A stretch of 42,447 bases of DNA from Clostridiales bacterium. Its GTDB lineage: Bacteria > Bacillota > Clostridia > Christensenellales > Aristaeellaceae. Positions 32,600 to 42,326 of the stretch are shown piece by piece. The DNA lies in the NCBI GenBank assembly GCA_015056315.1, contig SVGN01000021.1, positions 1 through 42,447 of the forward strand. The letters are read 5' to 3'. Position 1 is the first letter of the stretch, and each line of letters starts with the position of its first letter. Position numbers and translations under genes: made by a program. The notes beneath the pieces are model-generated. The model ran no database searches. It saw nothing but the letters and a program-made list of their open reading frames with translations, and was not told the origin of the DNA.

Positions 32600-35500
32600 T
32601 GGTATACCGTATTTACGTAGAGAAGAAACCCGAACTGGCAAACGAGGCCCGCGCACTGCTCTCCGATGCCAATGCGTTCCTTGGCATCAAGGGCCTGGAG
32701 AAGGTTCGCCTCATCAACCGTTACGATGTGGAGAACATTACCGAAGAATTGTTCGATTATGCTGTGGGCACCGTATTCTCCGAGCCCCAGCTGGATATGA
32801 CCTCCCGCCAGCTGAGCGTGGAGGGCGCTGCTGCCGTGTTTGCCGTGGAGTACCTGCCCGGCCAGTTCGACCAGCGTGCCGACTCCGCCGCCCAGTGCAT
32901 CCAGATCATCTCTCAGGGCGAGCGCCCCACCGTGCGCACCGCCAAGGTGTACGCCCTCTACGGTACCCTGACCGATGAGCAGATCGCCGAGATCCGCAAG
33001 TATGTGATCAACCCGGTGGAAGCCCGCGAGGCTACCCTGGATATGCCCGAGACCCTCAAGACCACCTACGCCATCCCCACCGAGGTAGAGACCCTGACCG
33101 GCTTCACCAAGCTGGATCGCGAGGGCCTGGAGGCCTTCGTCAAGAAGTACGGCCTGGCCATGGATGCCGACGATGTAGCCTTCTGCCAGAACTACTTCCT
33201 CAGCGAAGAACGCGACCCCACCATCACCGAGATCCGCATGATCGATACCTACTGGTCCGATCACTGCCGCCATACCACCTTCCTCACCATCATCGATGAT
33301 GCCCATTTCGAGGATGAGCTGCTGCAGAAGGCCTACGAAGAGTACATGCAGACCCGCAAGGATCTGAACCGGGTAAAGCCCGTCTGCCTGATGGATCTGG
33401 CCACCATCGCCGTGCGCTACCTGAAGAAGGAAGGCAAGCTGGATAAGCTGGACGAGTCCGAAGAGATCAACGCCTGCACGGTGAAGATCGATGTGGAAGT
33501 GGATGGCGTTACCGAGCCCTGGCTGCTGCTGTTCAAGAACGAGACCCATAACCACCCCACCGAGATCGAGCCCTTCGGCGGCGCTGCCACCTGCATCGGC
33601 GGTGCCATCCGCGATCCCCTGTCCGGCCGCAGCTATGTGTACGGCGCGATGCGCGTTACCGGCGCTGCCGACCCCACCCGCCCCGTCAGCGAGACCATCA
33701 AGGGCAAGCTGCCCCAGCGCAAGCTGGTCACCACCGCTGCTGCGGGCTACTCCAGCTACGGCAACCAGATCGGTCTGGCTACCGGCATCGTGGATGAGCT
33801 GTACCACGATGGCTACGCTGCCAAGCGTATGGAGATCGGTGCGGTGATCGCCGCCACCCCTGCCGAGAATGTGCGCCGCGAGGTGCCCGCCCCCGGCGAT
33901 ATCGTTATCCTGCTGGGCGGCAGCACCGGCCGTGATGGCTGCGGCGGCGCTACCGGCTCCTCCAAGGCCCACACCGAGCAGTCTCTGGAGACCTGCGGCG
34001 CAGAGGTGCAGAAGGGCAACGCCCCCGAGGAGCGCAAGCTCCAGCGCCTGTTCCGCAACGGCGATGCCTGCCGCATGATCAAGCGCTGCAACGACTTTGG
34101 TGCTGGCGGCGTATCCGTTGCCATCGGCGAGCTGGCCGATGGTCTGGAGATCGACCTGAACGCTGTGCCCAAGAAGTACGACGGTCTGGATGGCACCGAG
34201 CTGGCCATCTCCGAGTCTCAGGAGCGCATGGCCGTTGTGGTGGAAGCCAAGGATGTGGAAGCCTTCCTGGCCCTGGCTGCCAAGGAGAACCTGCAGGCCT
34301 GCCCCGTGGCTGAGGTCAAGGCCGAGCCCCGCCTGCGCATGAACTGGAACGGCAAGACCATCGTGGATCTGAGCCGCGAGTTCCTCAACTCCAACGGTGC
34401 CGAGAAGCACATCTCCATCGATGTGGAGGCCGCCAAGGATTTCCGCAAGGAAGTGAAGGGCACCTTCACCGAGAACTACACCGCTCTGGCTGGCGACCTG
34501 AACATCTGCTCCAAGCGCGGCCTCAGCGAGCGTTTCGACTCCACCATCGGTGCCGGTACCGTGCTGATGCCCTTCGGCGGCAAGAACCAGCTGACCCCCA
34601 TCCAGGCCATGGTGCAGAAGATCTCTGTTGAGAAGAAGCACACCAACGATTGTTCCTTCATGTCCTGGGGCTATAACCCCTTCCTGACCGAGAAGAGCCC
34701 CTACCACGGCGCTTATCTGGCTGTGGTGGAGAGCGTCTGCAAGCTGATCGCCACCGGCGCTTCCTTCGAGGATGTATACCTTACCTTCCAGGAGTATTTC
34801 CAGCGCCCCGGCAAGGATTCCACCCGCTGGGGCCAGCCTCTGGCTGCGCTGCTGGGTGCCTTCAAGGCTCAGAAGGAGCTGGGCATCGGCTCCATCGGCG
34901 GCAAGGACTCCATGAGCGGCTCCTTCGAGAGCCTGGATGTGCCCCCCACGCTGGTCTCCTTCGCTGTGACCACCGGCAAGGTGAGCGATGTGGTCTCCCC
35001 CGAGTTCAAAAAGGCCGGTAACAAGGTGGTCGTGCTCGCTCCCGAGTACGATGCGGAGGGCCTGCCCACCACCGAGAGCCTTGTCAAGCTGTTCGATACC
35101 GTGCATGGCCTCATGCAGAGCGGCAAGGCCGTGGCCTGCTACACCCCCGGCATGGGCGGCATCGCCGAGGCCGTAATGAAGATGGGCTTCGGCAACGGCC
35201 TGGGCTTCCAGTTCGCCGATGATGTGACCGTAGAAGAGCTGTTCGGCTACAGCTACGCCGCCTTCGTTGTGGAAGTGACCGGCGATGTGGAAGGCGCACG
35301 CCTGCTGGGTACCGTTACCGACGACGGCAAGCTGACCCTGAAGGGCGAGAGCCTGGCTGTGGAAAGCCTGCTGAACACCTACGAGAACAAGCTGGAGAAG
35401 GTCTACAGCTGCAATATTCCCGAGAGCGGCTCCAAGATGGAGAACTTCTCCAATGCTGCCACCAGCTGGCCCAAGCCCGCTGTGAAGGTGGCCCGCCCCA

Positions 35501-36291
35501 AGGTGCTGATCCCCGCCTTCCCCGGCACCAACTGCGAGTTCGACAGCGCCAAGGCTGTGGAGGATGCTGGCGCAGAGGCCAAGATCATGGTCATCCGCAA
35601 CCTGACCGCTTCCGCCATTGCCCAGAGCGTGGAGGACTTTGCCAATGAGCTGAAGACCGCCCAGATGGTGTTCATCCCCGGCGGCTTCTCCGGCGGCGAC
35701 GAGCCCGACGGCAGCGGCAAGTTCATTACCGCTTTCTTCCGCAACGCCGCCATCCGCGAGGGCGTTACCGAGCTGCTGGAGAAGCGCGACGGCCTTATGT
35801 GCGGTATCTGCAACGGCTTCCAGGCGCTCATCAAGCTGGGTCTGGTGCCCTACGGCAAGATCATCGATACCGATGAGAACTGCCCCACCCTTACCTTCAA
35901 CACCATCGCCCGCCACCAGAGCCGCATCGTGCGCACCCGCATCGCCTCCAACAAGAGCCCCTGGCTGAGCCTGATGAATGTGGGCGACGTGGTCAACGTG
36001 CCCATCTCCCACGGCGAGGGCCGCTTCCTGGCCAGCGAAGAGCTGATCCGTCAGCTGGCTGCCAATGGCCAGATCGCCACCCAGTATGTGGATCTTGATG
36101 GCAACGCCACCGGCGATGTGCACTTCAACCCCAACGATTCCCTGTACGCCATCGAGGGCATCACCTCTCCCGATGGCCGCGTGCTTGGCAAGATGGGCCA
36201 CAGCGAGCGCGTGGGCGCGGGCCTGTACAAGAACGTGCCCGGCAACTACGACATCCGCATGTTTGAAGCTGCTGTAAAGTACTTCAAGTGA
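32599..36291 (+). CDS. purL: Single-chain phosphoribosylformylglycinamidine synthase
   Basis: A 1230-residue protein combining the PurS-like, PurL synthetase and PurQ glutaminase parts. It makes FGAM from FGAR, ATP and glutamine. Residues 1 to about 90 are the PurS-like part. The central part has the [17 protein letters not shown] substrate site, the GGKDSMSG block, and two synthetase halves. The C-terminal glutaminase (from about 965) has the nucleophile C1071 in GICNGFQAL and the His-Glu site in [13 protein letters not shown]. Unlike the PurF of this cluster, the glutaminase is therefore intact. This clostridial single-chain layout differs from the separate PurS/PurQ/PurL of Bacillus. It is coupled to purD by a TAATG overlap and followed by fhs after 19 bp. 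Confidence 0.96.
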   Translation: MVYRIYVEKKPELANEARALLSDANAFLGIKGLEKVRLINRYDVENITEELFDYAVGTVFSEPQLDMTSRQLSVEGAAAVFAVEYLPGQFDQRADSAAQCIQIISQGERPTVRTAKVYALYGTLTDEQIAEIRKYVINPVEAREATLDMPETLKTTYAIPTEVETLTGFTKLDREGLEAFVKKYGLAMDADDVAFCQNYFLSEERDPTITEIRMIDTYWSDHCRHTTFLTIIDDAHFEDELLQKAYEEYMQTRKDLNRVKPVCLMDLATIAVRYLKKEGKLDKLDESEEINACTVKIDVEVDGVTEPWLLLFKNETHNHPTEIEPFGGAATCIGGAIRDPLSGRSYVYGAMRVTGAADPTRPVSETIKGKLPQRKLVTTAAAGYSSYGNQIGLATGIVDELYHDGYAAKRMEIGAVIAATPAENVRREVPAPGDIVILLGGSTGRDGCGGATGSSKAHTEQSLETCGAEVQKGNAPEERKLQRLFRNGDACRMIKRCNDFGAGGVSVAIGELADGLEIDLNAVPKKYDGLDGTELAISESQERMAVVVEAKDVEAFLALAAKENLQACPVAEVKAEPRLRMNWNGKTIVDLSREFLNSNGAEKHISIDVEAAKDFRKEVKGTFTENYTALAGDLNICSKRGLSERFDSTIGAGTVLMPFGGKNQLTPIQAMVQKISVEKKHTNDCSFMSWGYNPFLTEKSPYHGAYLAVVESVCKLIATGASFEDVYLTFQEYFQRPGKDSTRWGQPLAALLGAFKAQKELGIGSIGGKDSMSGSFESLDVPPTLVSFAVTTGKVSDVVSPEFKKAGNKVVVLAPEYDAEGLPTTESLVKLFDTVHGLMQSGKAVACYTPGMGGIAEAVMKMGFGNGLGFQFADDVTVEELFGYSYAAFVVEVTGDVEGARLLGTVTDDGKLTLKGESLAVESLLNTYENKLEKVYSCNIPESGSKMENFSNAATSWPKPAVKVARPKVLIPAFPGTNCEFDSAKAVEDAGAEAKIMVIRNLTASAIAQSVEDFANELKTAQMVFIPGGFSGGDEPDGSGKFITAFFRNAAIREGVTELLEKRDGLMCGICNGFQALIKLGLVPYGKIIDTDENCPTLTFNTIARHQSRIVRTRIASNKSPWLSLMNVGDVVNVPISHGEGRFLASEELIRQLAANGQIATQYVDLDGNATGDVHFNPNDSLYAIEGITSPDGRVLGKMGHSERVGAGLYKNVPGNYDIRMFEAAVKYFK

Positions 36292-36310
36292 TTTTCCGAG
36301 GAGGATCAAC

Positions 36311-37987
36311 ATGGAATACAAGTCTGATATCCAGATCGCACAAGAGTGCGAAATGCTGCATATTGATGAGATCGCCCGCCGTGCCCATGTGGATGACAAG
36401 TACATCGAGCACTACGGCCGCTACAAGGCCAAGGTGGATCTGAGCCTGCTCAGCGAGACCGACCGCCCCGACGGCAAGCTGATCCTTGTTACCGCCATCA
36501 CCCCCACCCCTGCGGGCGAAGGCAAGACCACCACCACCATCGGTCTGGCGGATGGCCTCAAGCGCATCGGTAAGGATGTTGTGGTCGCCCTGCGTGAGCC
36601 CTCCCTTGGCCCGGTCTTCGGCATCAAGGGCGGCGCTGCGGGCGGCGGCTATGCGCAGGTGGTACCTATGGAGGATATCAACCTGCACTTCACCGGCGAC
36701 TTCCACGCCATCGGCGCGGCCAACAACCTGCTGGCCGCCATGCTGGATAACCACATTCAGCAGGGCAATGCGCTGGGCATCGATGTTCGTAAGATCACCT
36801 GGAAGCGCTGCGTGGATATGAACGACCGCCAGCTGCGCAACATCGTGGGCGGCCTGGGCGGCCGCATCAACGGTGTGCCCCGTGAGGATGGCTTCGACAT
36901 CACCGTGGCCAGCGAGATCATGGCGGTGCTGTGCCTCTCCAGCTCCATTGCCGACCTGAAGGCCCGCCTGAGCCGCATCATCGTTGGCTATACCGCCGAT
37001 GATACCCCCGTTACCTGCGGCCAGCTGAACGCTGCCGGTGCCATGGCTGCCCTTTTGAAGGATGCCCTGAAGCCCAACCTGGTGCAGACCCTGGAGGGCA
37101 CCCCTGCCTTTGTGCACGGCGGCCCCTTCGCCAACATCGCCCACGGCTGCAACAGCGTGATGGCCACCCGTCTTGCCCTCAAGATGGGCGACTACACCGT
37201 TACCGAGGCTGGCTTCGGTGCCGACCTGGGTGCTGAGAAGTTCCTGGATATCAAGTGCCGCATGGCAGGCCTCACCCCCGATGCGGTGGTGGTGGTGGCC
37301 ACCGTACGCGCCCTCAAGATGCACGGCGGCCTGCCCAAGACCGCTCTGGCCAACGAGGATCTGGATGCGCTGGAGAAGGGCATCCCCAACCTGCTGCGCC
37401 ATGTGAGCAACATGAAGAACGTGTACAAGCTGCCCTGCGTGGTGGCGGTCAACCGCTTCCCCACCGATACGGATGCGGAGATCGACTTCATCATTGCCAA
37501 GTGCCGCGAGCTGGGCGTGAACACTGTGCTTTCCACCGTCTGGGCCGAAGGCGGCAAGGGCGGCGAGGAACTGGCCAAGGAAGTGGTACGCCTGTGCGAG
37601 GAGGAGAAGGGCGACTTCACCTTCTCTTACGATCTGGACTGCTCCATCGAGGAGAAGATCGAAGCCGTGGTCAAGAAGGTCTACGGCGGCGACGGTGTGG
37701 TGCTCACCCCCAATGCCAAGAAGCAGGTGGATATGCTCACCAAGCTGGGCTACGACAAGATGCCCATCTGCGTTGCCAAGACCCAGTACTCCTTCTCTGA
37801 CGACCCCACCAAGCTGGGCGCGCCGGAGGGCTTCACCGTAACGGTGAAGAACGTGAAGGTGTCTGCGGGTGCAGGCTTCATCGTGGTGCTGACCGGCGAT
37901 ATCATGACCATGCCCGGTCTGCCCAAGGTGCCCGCCGCCGAGCGCATCGATGTGGATGACAACGGCGTGATCACTGGTCTGTTCTGA
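36311..37987 (+). CDS. fhs: Formate-tetrahydrofolate ligase
   Basis: A 558-residue enzyme that makes 10-formyl-THF from formate, ATP and THF. The phosphate loop [11 protein letters not shown] (about 66-76) and blocks [20 protein letters not shown] and DINLHFTGD are highly conserved. Length is normal. A GAGGAGG ribosome site precedes the start. As the last gene of the purine cluster it probably supplies the formyl groups for PurN and the AICAR transformylase, linking formate in the gut to purine output. No ZTP-type aptamer is seen directly upstream; control is presumably at the cluster promoters. Confidence 0.97.
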   Translation: MEYKSDIQIAQECEMLHIDEIARRAHVDDKYIEHYGRYKAKVDLSLLSETDRPDGKLILVTAITPTPAGEGKTTTTIGLADGLKRIGKDVVVALREPSLGPVFGIKGGAAGGGYAQVVPMEDINLHFTGDFHAIGAANNLLAAMLDNHIQQGNALGIDVRKITWKRCVDMNDRQLRNIVGGLGGRINGVPREDGFDITVASEIMAVLCLSSSIADLKARLSRIIVGYTADDTPVTCGQLNAAGAMAALLKDALKPNLVQTLEGTPAFVHGGPFANIAHGCNSVMATRLALKMGDYTVTEAGFGADLGAEKFLDIKCRMAGLTPDAVVVVATVRALKMHGGLPKTALANEDLDALEKGIPNLLRHVSNMKNVYKLPCVVAVNRFPTDTDAEIDFIIAKCRELGVNTVLSTVWAEGGKGGEELAKEVVRLCEEEKGDFTFSYDLDCSIEEKIEAVVKKVYGGDGVVLTPNAKKQVDMLTKLGYDKMPICVAKTQYSFSDDPTKLGAPEGFTVTVKNVKVSAGAGFIVVLTGDIMTMPGLPKVPAAERIDVDDNGVITGLF

Positions 37988-38016
37988 TGGATGGGTAAAG
38001 GATAAATGAGTGGGGT

Positions 38017-38060
38017 GCAGGGGGATCATCCCCCTGCCAGGGTGTGGGGCAGAGCCCCAC
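38017..38060. repeat. Dispersed palindromic repeat, copy B (inverted relative to copy A)
   Basis: Perfect dyads GCAGGGGGAT/ATCCCCCTGC (38017-38026 with 38028-38037) and GTGGGGC/GCCCCAC (38044-38050 with 38054-38060). The reverse complement matches copy A at 27437-27480 across both hairpins and the joining bases. It lies 29 bp after the fhs stop codon. Further GC-rich dyads such as GCGCC/GGCGC continue to about 38115; no gene is seen in the gap. Confidence 0.75.
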
Positions 38061-38174
38061 AAACCCCGCGCCGCAGCGCAAACCCATGCAAGCACAGCGA
38101 GCGCCGAAGGCGCAAGATGTGCGGCGGGGGAGGCTGCCCCCACTGATCATCCACAACCGCAACCTAAACAATAT

Positions 38175-38214
38175 AAGCCCCGGAGCGTTCCCCATAAGGG
38201 AAGCTCCGGGGCTT
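38175..38214. terminator. Bidirectional terminator between fhs and the alpha/beta hydrolase gene
   Basis: Perfect 12-bp arms AAGCCCCGGAGC (38175-38186) and GCTCCGGGGCTT (38203-38214), with an inner TTCCC/GGGAA stem, between convergent genes. Confidence 0.8.
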
Positions 38215-38245
38215 TGCTATACAGTTTTTCGTTTGGTATCAGGTA

Positions 38246-39052
38246 TCAAGCAAGGAAGCCAAGCACCCGCCCGCAAAAATCCTTCGCCTCTTCATATGCC
38301 GCATGCCCGTACTGCGGGTACATGTACAACTCGCTCCCCGCGATCCCCGCATGCAGCTGCCGGGAGGCCTCCGCCCCCACGATCTTATCCTGCTCCCCGC
38401 CGATGATCAGCGTGGGGGCGGTGATGCTGCCAAGCTGTGCAGCCGCATCATGGGTCAGACAGGCTTCTGCCATGTGCAGAAAGCGGGTAAAGTCCTTGGG
38501 CTTGCCCACCTTGCTGAGCAGCGGCAGAAACAGCCGGTTCTTCTTCAGATAGGCATCGGAATAGCTCTTCTCTGCCGTGTCCAGCATGATGGCGGCATAA
38601 TCCCCCTGCCGGGCCATGTCCATCCAGCGGGGCACGACAGCATGCACGGTTTCATTGCAGCTGGGTGTGGTCACGGCCAGCACCAGCCTGCGCACCTTTT
38701 CCGGGTGGTCGATGCTGAGCCACTGGGCGATCATACCGCCTTGGGAAACGCCCAGCACATCCGCCTGCGGGATGCCCAGAAGCTCCATGCAGCGGGCCAG
38801 ATCGGCAGCCATATCCCGGGTGGTGAAGCCCTCGGTCAGCGGCTCCCGGCGGCTGATGAGGGTAACGGTGTAGCCCGCACCCGCAAAAGCCCGGTACTGG
38901 TATGCCACCGGCAGGGCCATGCCCTTTGCGGTCTTGAGTCCGTCGACAAGGCCGGGGATCATGAGCAGGTGTTTTTCTCCCTTGCCGAATTGCAGATAAT
39001 GAACGGTGGATGTATCCAGCGTGAGCATTCCGTTGCGGGCATTGTACAGCAT
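38246..39052 (-). CDS. Alpha/beta hydrolase fold protein
   Basis: A 268-residue hydrolase of the alpha/beta fold. The nucleophile elbow is GVSQGG, the catalytic His is in PQYGHAAYE near the end, and the acid is probably the Asp in GGEQDKIVG. The segment LLMIPGLVDGLKTAKG carries the oxyanion region. The chemistry could be ester, lactone or C-C hydrolysis; substrate unknown. The start at 39052 has AAAGGAAG upstream; the frame is open further but without family likeness. It stands alone, convergent with fhs. Confidence 0.88.
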   Translation of the reverse strand: MLYNARNGMLTLDTSTVHYLQFGKGEKHLLMIPGLVDGLKTAKGMALPVAYQYRAFAGAGYTVTLISRREPLTEGFTTRDMAADLARCMELLGIPQADVLGVSQGGMIAQWLSIDHPEKVRRLVLAVTTPSCNETVHAVVPRWMDMARQGDYAAIMLDTAEKSYSDAYLKKNRLFLPLLSKVGKPKDFTRFLHMAEACLTHDAAAQLGSITAPTLIIGGEQDKIVGAEASRQLHAGIAGSELYMYPQYGHAAYEEAKDFCGRVLGFLA

Positions 39053-39197
39053 GCAAAAACTTCCTTTCGTAGCGGATGGGTACAGCATAGCAGAGAATGG
39101 CAGCGGCGGAAAGGGAAGCAGGTTTAGAATGTCGTTAGAAAAGCCTGAGAACATCTGTGACCGTCCCCGAACAGGGGCCGCTCCAACCCAAACAGAA

Positions 39198-39242
39198 GAC
39201 CCGGCTTGCAGATGCTTTGTCAGCATTCCTGCAAGCCGGGTC
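39198..39242 (-). terminator. Terminator of the acetylesterase-like gene
   Basis: Perfect 14-bp arms (39198-39211 with 39229-39242) with a nested ATGC/GCAT dyad in the loop, 11 bp beyond the stop codon of the leftward gene. A weak T-run follows on the minus strand. Confidence 0.75.
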
Positions 39243-39253
39243 CTATCTGCCTT

Positions 39254-40051
39254 TTACATCACCTGGGTCAAAAACCGGAAGGCATCCTCCAGCCAGCCCT
39301 GCACCTCAGGGATGATCTGCCCGTCGTACCCGGGCACGGCGGTGGTCTCGTTGGCCATGGCCAGCCCGTGCCCGCCGAAGGGGTAGATATGCACCTCGGC
39401 CTGTACCCCAGAGGCCTTCAACGCCTGTGCCATATAGAGGGTGTTCTCCACGGGCACAGCACCGTCCTGCCAGGTATGCCAGAGGAAGGTGGGCGGCGTG
39501 GCGGGGGAGACGTGCTCCTCCAGCGAATAGGGCAGATGGTCGGTCACATCCTCCGAGCCGGTCAGAGCGATAAAGGAGCCCCGGTGGGCCTTCTCCCCGG
39601 CGGTGATCACCGGGTAGCACAGCACCATGGCGTTGGGGCGGGCTTGCTCGGGCGTTACGCCCGCCTGTGCCATCAGCTCCTCGTTCTGCCACCATACGCC
39701 CAAAGAGCCCGCCACGTGGCCGCCTGCGGAAAAGCCCATGATGGCGATGCGGTCGGGCTGGATATGGAAGCTCTCCGCATGGCTGCGTACATAGGCCACC
39801 GCCTGGGCGGCATCACACAGCTGGGTGGGGTAACGATGGGGGTCAAGGTGATAGCTGAGTACAAAGCAGCTGACCCCAAGGCTGGCATAGCGCAGGGCCA
39901 TCAGCTCGCCCTCTCTGGGGGAAAGATGGGTGTAGCCGCCGCCGGGGCAGATGACCAGCCCGATGCGGTGGTCGTCGCCCGCTACGGTGGGGGCGGGGAT
40001 GTAGCCGGTCAGGGTCGCGCCGCCGGGCAGGGTGATGGTCTCGTAAGTCAT
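39254..40051 (-). CDS. Alpha/beta hydrolase, probable carbohydrate acetylesterase
   Basis: A 265-residue esterase of the BD-FAE / acetylxylan-esterase-like group. It has the oxyanion block CPGGGYTHLSPREGE, the nucleophile elbow GFSAGGH, the Asp in WHTWQDGAVP and the His in FGGHGLAM. Such cytoplasmic enzymes remove acetyl groups from imported xylo- or other plant oligosaccharides, in line with the carbohydrate enzymes at the left end of the window. The start at 40051 (MTYETITL) has AGAAAGAAGG upstream; a longer frame from a TTG at 40093 is less likely. Confidence 0.87.
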   Translation of the reverse strand: MTYETITLPGGATLTGYIPAPTVAGDDHRIGLVICPGGGYTHLSPREGELMALRYASLGVSCFVLSYHLDPHRYPTQLCDAAQAVAYVRSHAESFHIQPDRIAIMGFSAGGHVAGSLGVWWQNEELMAQAGVTPEQARPNAMVLCYPVITAGEKAHRGSFIALTGSEDVTDHLPYSLEEHVSPATPPTFLWHTWQDGAVPVENTLYMAQALKASGVQAEVHIYPFGGHGLAMANETTAVPGYDGQIIPEVQGWLEDAFRFLTQVM

Positions 40052-40159
40052 GGCGGGAGCCTTCTTTCTGTGTTGGGGTGGGCAGCCGCACAAACCATGT
40101 ACCCTTGCTGCCTGTGTTTACTATAGAACAGATCGCCTTTCGGGTCAATGAGAGAAAAA

Positions 40160-40190
40160 CAGCAGGACGAAAGAAAGTATCGTCCTGCTG
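40160..40190 (-). terminator. Terminator of the MerR gene
   Basis: Perfect 11-bp arms CAGCAGGACGA (40160-40170) and TCGTCCTGCTG (40180-40190). On the minus strand the stem is followed by TTTTTCTCTC, a proper T-run. Confidence 0.85.
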
Positions 40191-40241
40191 CTGGTGTTTA
40201 TTGGCTCGCCAAGCAAGGAATGTTGTCGTTGGGCACAGCCC

Positions 40242-40967
40242 TCAGCCGCAATACACTCCGATGGCTTCGCTGACGAACTGCGCCGTACCCTCGCCGCCGG
40301 CCTTGTCGATGTTGCGGCGGAACCGCTCGTCCGTTACATACATCTGCCCAAGCCCCCGCAGGGTCTCTTTATCGCAGGGGTAGAAGCAGTCGGTGATCAG
40401 CTGCTGCAATTCGCCCACAGCCGCTTGTACCTCCGGCGCAGCCGCACCCTTCTCCCGCAGGCTGCCGATGGCTGCCAGCTTGGCCATCAGCCGGTTACCG
40501 TCCTGCGCCTGCTGTTGATAGGGACGCTTTGCGCCCTGCTGCTCCCAGCTTTGCCATGCAGCGCTGCCGCCCCATTTTTCCTTGGCTTCCGCTTGCAGCT
40601 TCTCCTGCTCGGTCTTATCAAAAACCTGAAATTCCATACGGATCTCTCCTTGCGTTTCCATGTCACGGGCAAAGGCGATGATGCCGTCGAGCCGCTTCCG
40701 CTGGCACTCCAGCAGGGCGATCTGCCGCGATAATGCCTGCTTGGGGTCGTAGGCGGGGTCATCCAGGATCGCCTTGATCTCCTTCAGCGGAAACCCCAGC
40801 TCCCGATAGATCAGGATGCTTTGCAGCCTTTTCAGCGCAGCCTCATCGTAGAGGCGGTACCCGGCCTCTGTGACCTGCGTGGGCGTGAGCAGCCCCAGCT
40901 GATCGTAGTGGTGCAGCGTGCGCACGCTGACCCCTGTCAGCACGCTTACCTGATGTACGGTGTGCAT
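40242..40967 (-). CDS. MerR family regulator with TipAS-like drug-binding domain
   Basis: A 241-residue transcription regulator. Residues 1-70 are the MerR winged helix (VHQVSVLTGVSVRTLHHYDQLGLL with the typical RTLHHYD), followed by a long dimerisation helix to about 115. The C-terminal half resembles the TipAS antibiotic-recognition domain of TipAL-type regulators (EKWGGSAAWQ...YVTDERFRRNIDKAGGEGTAQF), which binds bulky ligands such as thiopeptides. The start at 40967 fits the MerR start and an AGGGAGG site; an upstream in-frame start would lie in the operator. No target gene is adjacent, so it probably acts on its own promoter and on sites elsewhere. Confidence 0.92.
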   Translation of the reverse strand: MHTVHQVSVLTGVSVRTLHHYDQLGLLTPTQVTEAGYRLYDEAALKRLQSILIYRELGFPLKEIKAILDDPAYDPKQALSRQIALLECQRKRLDGIIAFARDMETQGEIRMEFQVFDKTEQEKLQAEAKEKWGGSAAWQSWEQQGAKRPYQQQAQDGNRLMAKLAAIGSLREKGAAAPEVQAAVGELQQLITDCFYPCDKETLRGLGQMYVTDERFRRNIDKAGGEGTAQFVSEAIGVYCG

Positions 40968-40996
40968 GGTGCGTTTCCTCCCTTCCGTGCCATGAT

Positions 40997-41027
40997 AGCA
41001 TAAACCATCACGTAACGGTAGGGTCAA
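40997..41027 (-). promoter_or_regulatory. MerR-type promoter/operator with 19-bp spacer
   Basis: On the minus strand, TTGACC (41027-41022) and TATGCT (41002-40997) are separated by 19 bp, the elongated spacing typical of MerR-activated promoters. The spacer holds an imperfect dyad, CCTACCGTTACGTGATGG, as expected for a TipA-like operator. It lies 30 bp before the regulator's start codon, which suggests autoregulation. Confidence 0.8.
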
Positions 41028-41108
41028 GGGGGAATTTGTGGTTTATTTCAAAAAAGCAGGATCGCTGGTGGGAGAGTTTTTAAGGATGAATCGCTCCCAC
41101 AACGAAAA

Positions 41109-41142
41109 AACAAGCATCTGGCGAATATACCGGATGCTCGTT
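41109..41142 (-). terminator. Terminator of the kinase gene
   Basis: Thirteen-base arms (41109-41121 with 41130-41142) pair at 12 positions including one wobble. On the minus strand they are followed by TTTTTT. The gap between this site and the kinase stop codon (41143-41257) has no gene. Confidence 0.7.
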
Positions 41143-41257
41143 TGCCTATGTAGCTCAACAAACGCAATGCACTGGTACAGTGCGTATAATTGCGCCCTCC
41201 CGTGGTGCAGAATAAGTAGTGAACCTACTGCTGTGTCCAAAGCTGAACAAACGGATA

Positions 41258-42247
41258 TTATTTACCGTTGCCTGCGTAGGGAATATGATTTACCAGACAT
41301 CTTGCGGCATCTTCGATATCCTCTGCGTCTACATCTTCACCCTCCCGGGCGCAAACTTCAAATTCATCGACGATGTTTTCAATAAGCACCATATCAATGA
41401 ACAATGGTAATTTTTCCAACAAGAATTCATCTGCATCCGTTTCGGTTTTATATCCCTGCAGAATCGTGTCAAAATAAAGCTGCATGTATTCCATACGCTT
41501 CGTCGGATTTGCCTCGCTTCTGAACCAACCTTCGCCATGAATCCAGAGATTTGCCAGGTCGAACATAAACCAGCAGTTTATGCAGTTGTCGAAGTCAAAT
41601 ACAGTGATGTCACCTGTATCCATGTCGATGTGGTAGTTTCCGTCGCTGAAATCGAAATGAATCAGACCATACACGTCCGGCTCTGTCGGCAATGCCCGGA
41701 ATTGATCCAGCCGGTCTGCTATGGCTTTTTTCAGTTCGCTATATTCCTGCGGAATTAGGCGGTTGATGTAGTCCATATTGTACTTGTCAAAATAATCAGG
41801 CCGGCGATGCGCCGGAGAATATTGTTTCGATAGTTGATGGATTCTGCCCAGTGTTTTCCCGGTATTATAGAAATATTCTGCAAGTGGGGCACCCTCACGA
41901 TAACGATACCCGTTATCTGAAATCAGCATTCCTTTCGCATATGCAAACAGGCAAACATAATACCTTCGCCCCTCTGTTTCCAAGCATTCCACAAATCTGC
42001 CATGAATGGATGGGATTACATCAGCAACCGGAGCACCATTCTGCGCAAGGTAATGCACAAACTCTGTCTCTGCCCGGAAGTCCTCCCCTTTTCTGTCATT
42101 CAGTACGGATATACGAAGAACATACTTGTTTTCCTTGTTGTTGCAAATATAGATCAGATTGCGTCCCCCATCGTGCCCGCTTACCATATTGCATGTGTAT
42201 GATTCCAATTGATACAGGGTCTTTGACTGTTCCAGGATCCTCTTCAA
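41258..42247 (-). CDS. Aminoglycoside-phosphotransferase / choline-kinase-like protein
   Basis: A 329-residue kinase-like protein of the APH family. The catalytic loop is GLIHFDFSDGNYH (HxD...N) and the metal-binding motif is VFDFDNCINCWF; the N-lobe has YVLRIS with the likely ATP-binding Lys replaced by Arg. The substrate may be a small alcohol, amino sugar or antibiotic, or it may be a CotS/homoserine-kinase-like enzyme; resistance is not shown. The start is TTG at 42247, supported by a strong AAGGAGG seven bases upstream and no better ATG. The gene is clearly more AT-rich than its neighbours and lies next to an IS3 end, both signs of horizontal transfer. Confidence 0.82.
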   Translation of the reverse strand: MKRILEQSKTLYQLESYTCNMVSGHDGGRNLIYICNNKENKYVLRISVLNDRKGEDFRAETEFVHYLAQNGAPVADVIPSIHGRFVECLETEGRRYYVCLFAYAKGMLISDNGYRYREGAPLAEYFYNTGKTLGRIHQLSKQYSPAHRRPDYFDKYNMDYINRLIPQEYSELKKAIADRLDQFRALPTEPDVYGLIHFDFSDGNYHIDMDTGDITVFDFDNCINCWFMFDLANLWIHGEGWFRSEANPTKRMEYMQLYFDTILQGYKTETDADEFLLEKLPLFIDMVLIENIVDEFEVCAREGEDVDAEDIEDAARCLVNHIPYAGNGK

Positions 42248-42285
42248 ACAGTTTCCTCCTTGAAAATTCGGTTTTTTTTAGTTTC

Positions 42286-42314
42286 ATTCTAACATGGCGA
42301 TATAAAAACCGCAA
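42286..42314 (-). promoter_or_regulatory. Promoter of the kinase gene
   Basis: On the minus strand, TTGCGG (42314-42309) and TAGAAT (42291-42286) with a 17-bp spacer. The -35 box lies only 12 bp from the end of the IS3-family element, so the insertion may have brought or altered upstream control. Confidence 0.6.
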
Positions 42315-42326
42315 GCCCGAATGAAG

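Noticed and set aside
32545-36405. A 1286-codon leftward open frame opposite purL
   Set aside because: Antisense shadow of purL; no recognisable domains, while PurL is unmistakable.
41038-41240. Short frames between the MerR and kinase genes
   Set aside because: They overlap the terminator at 41109-41142 and have no ribosome site or family likeness.
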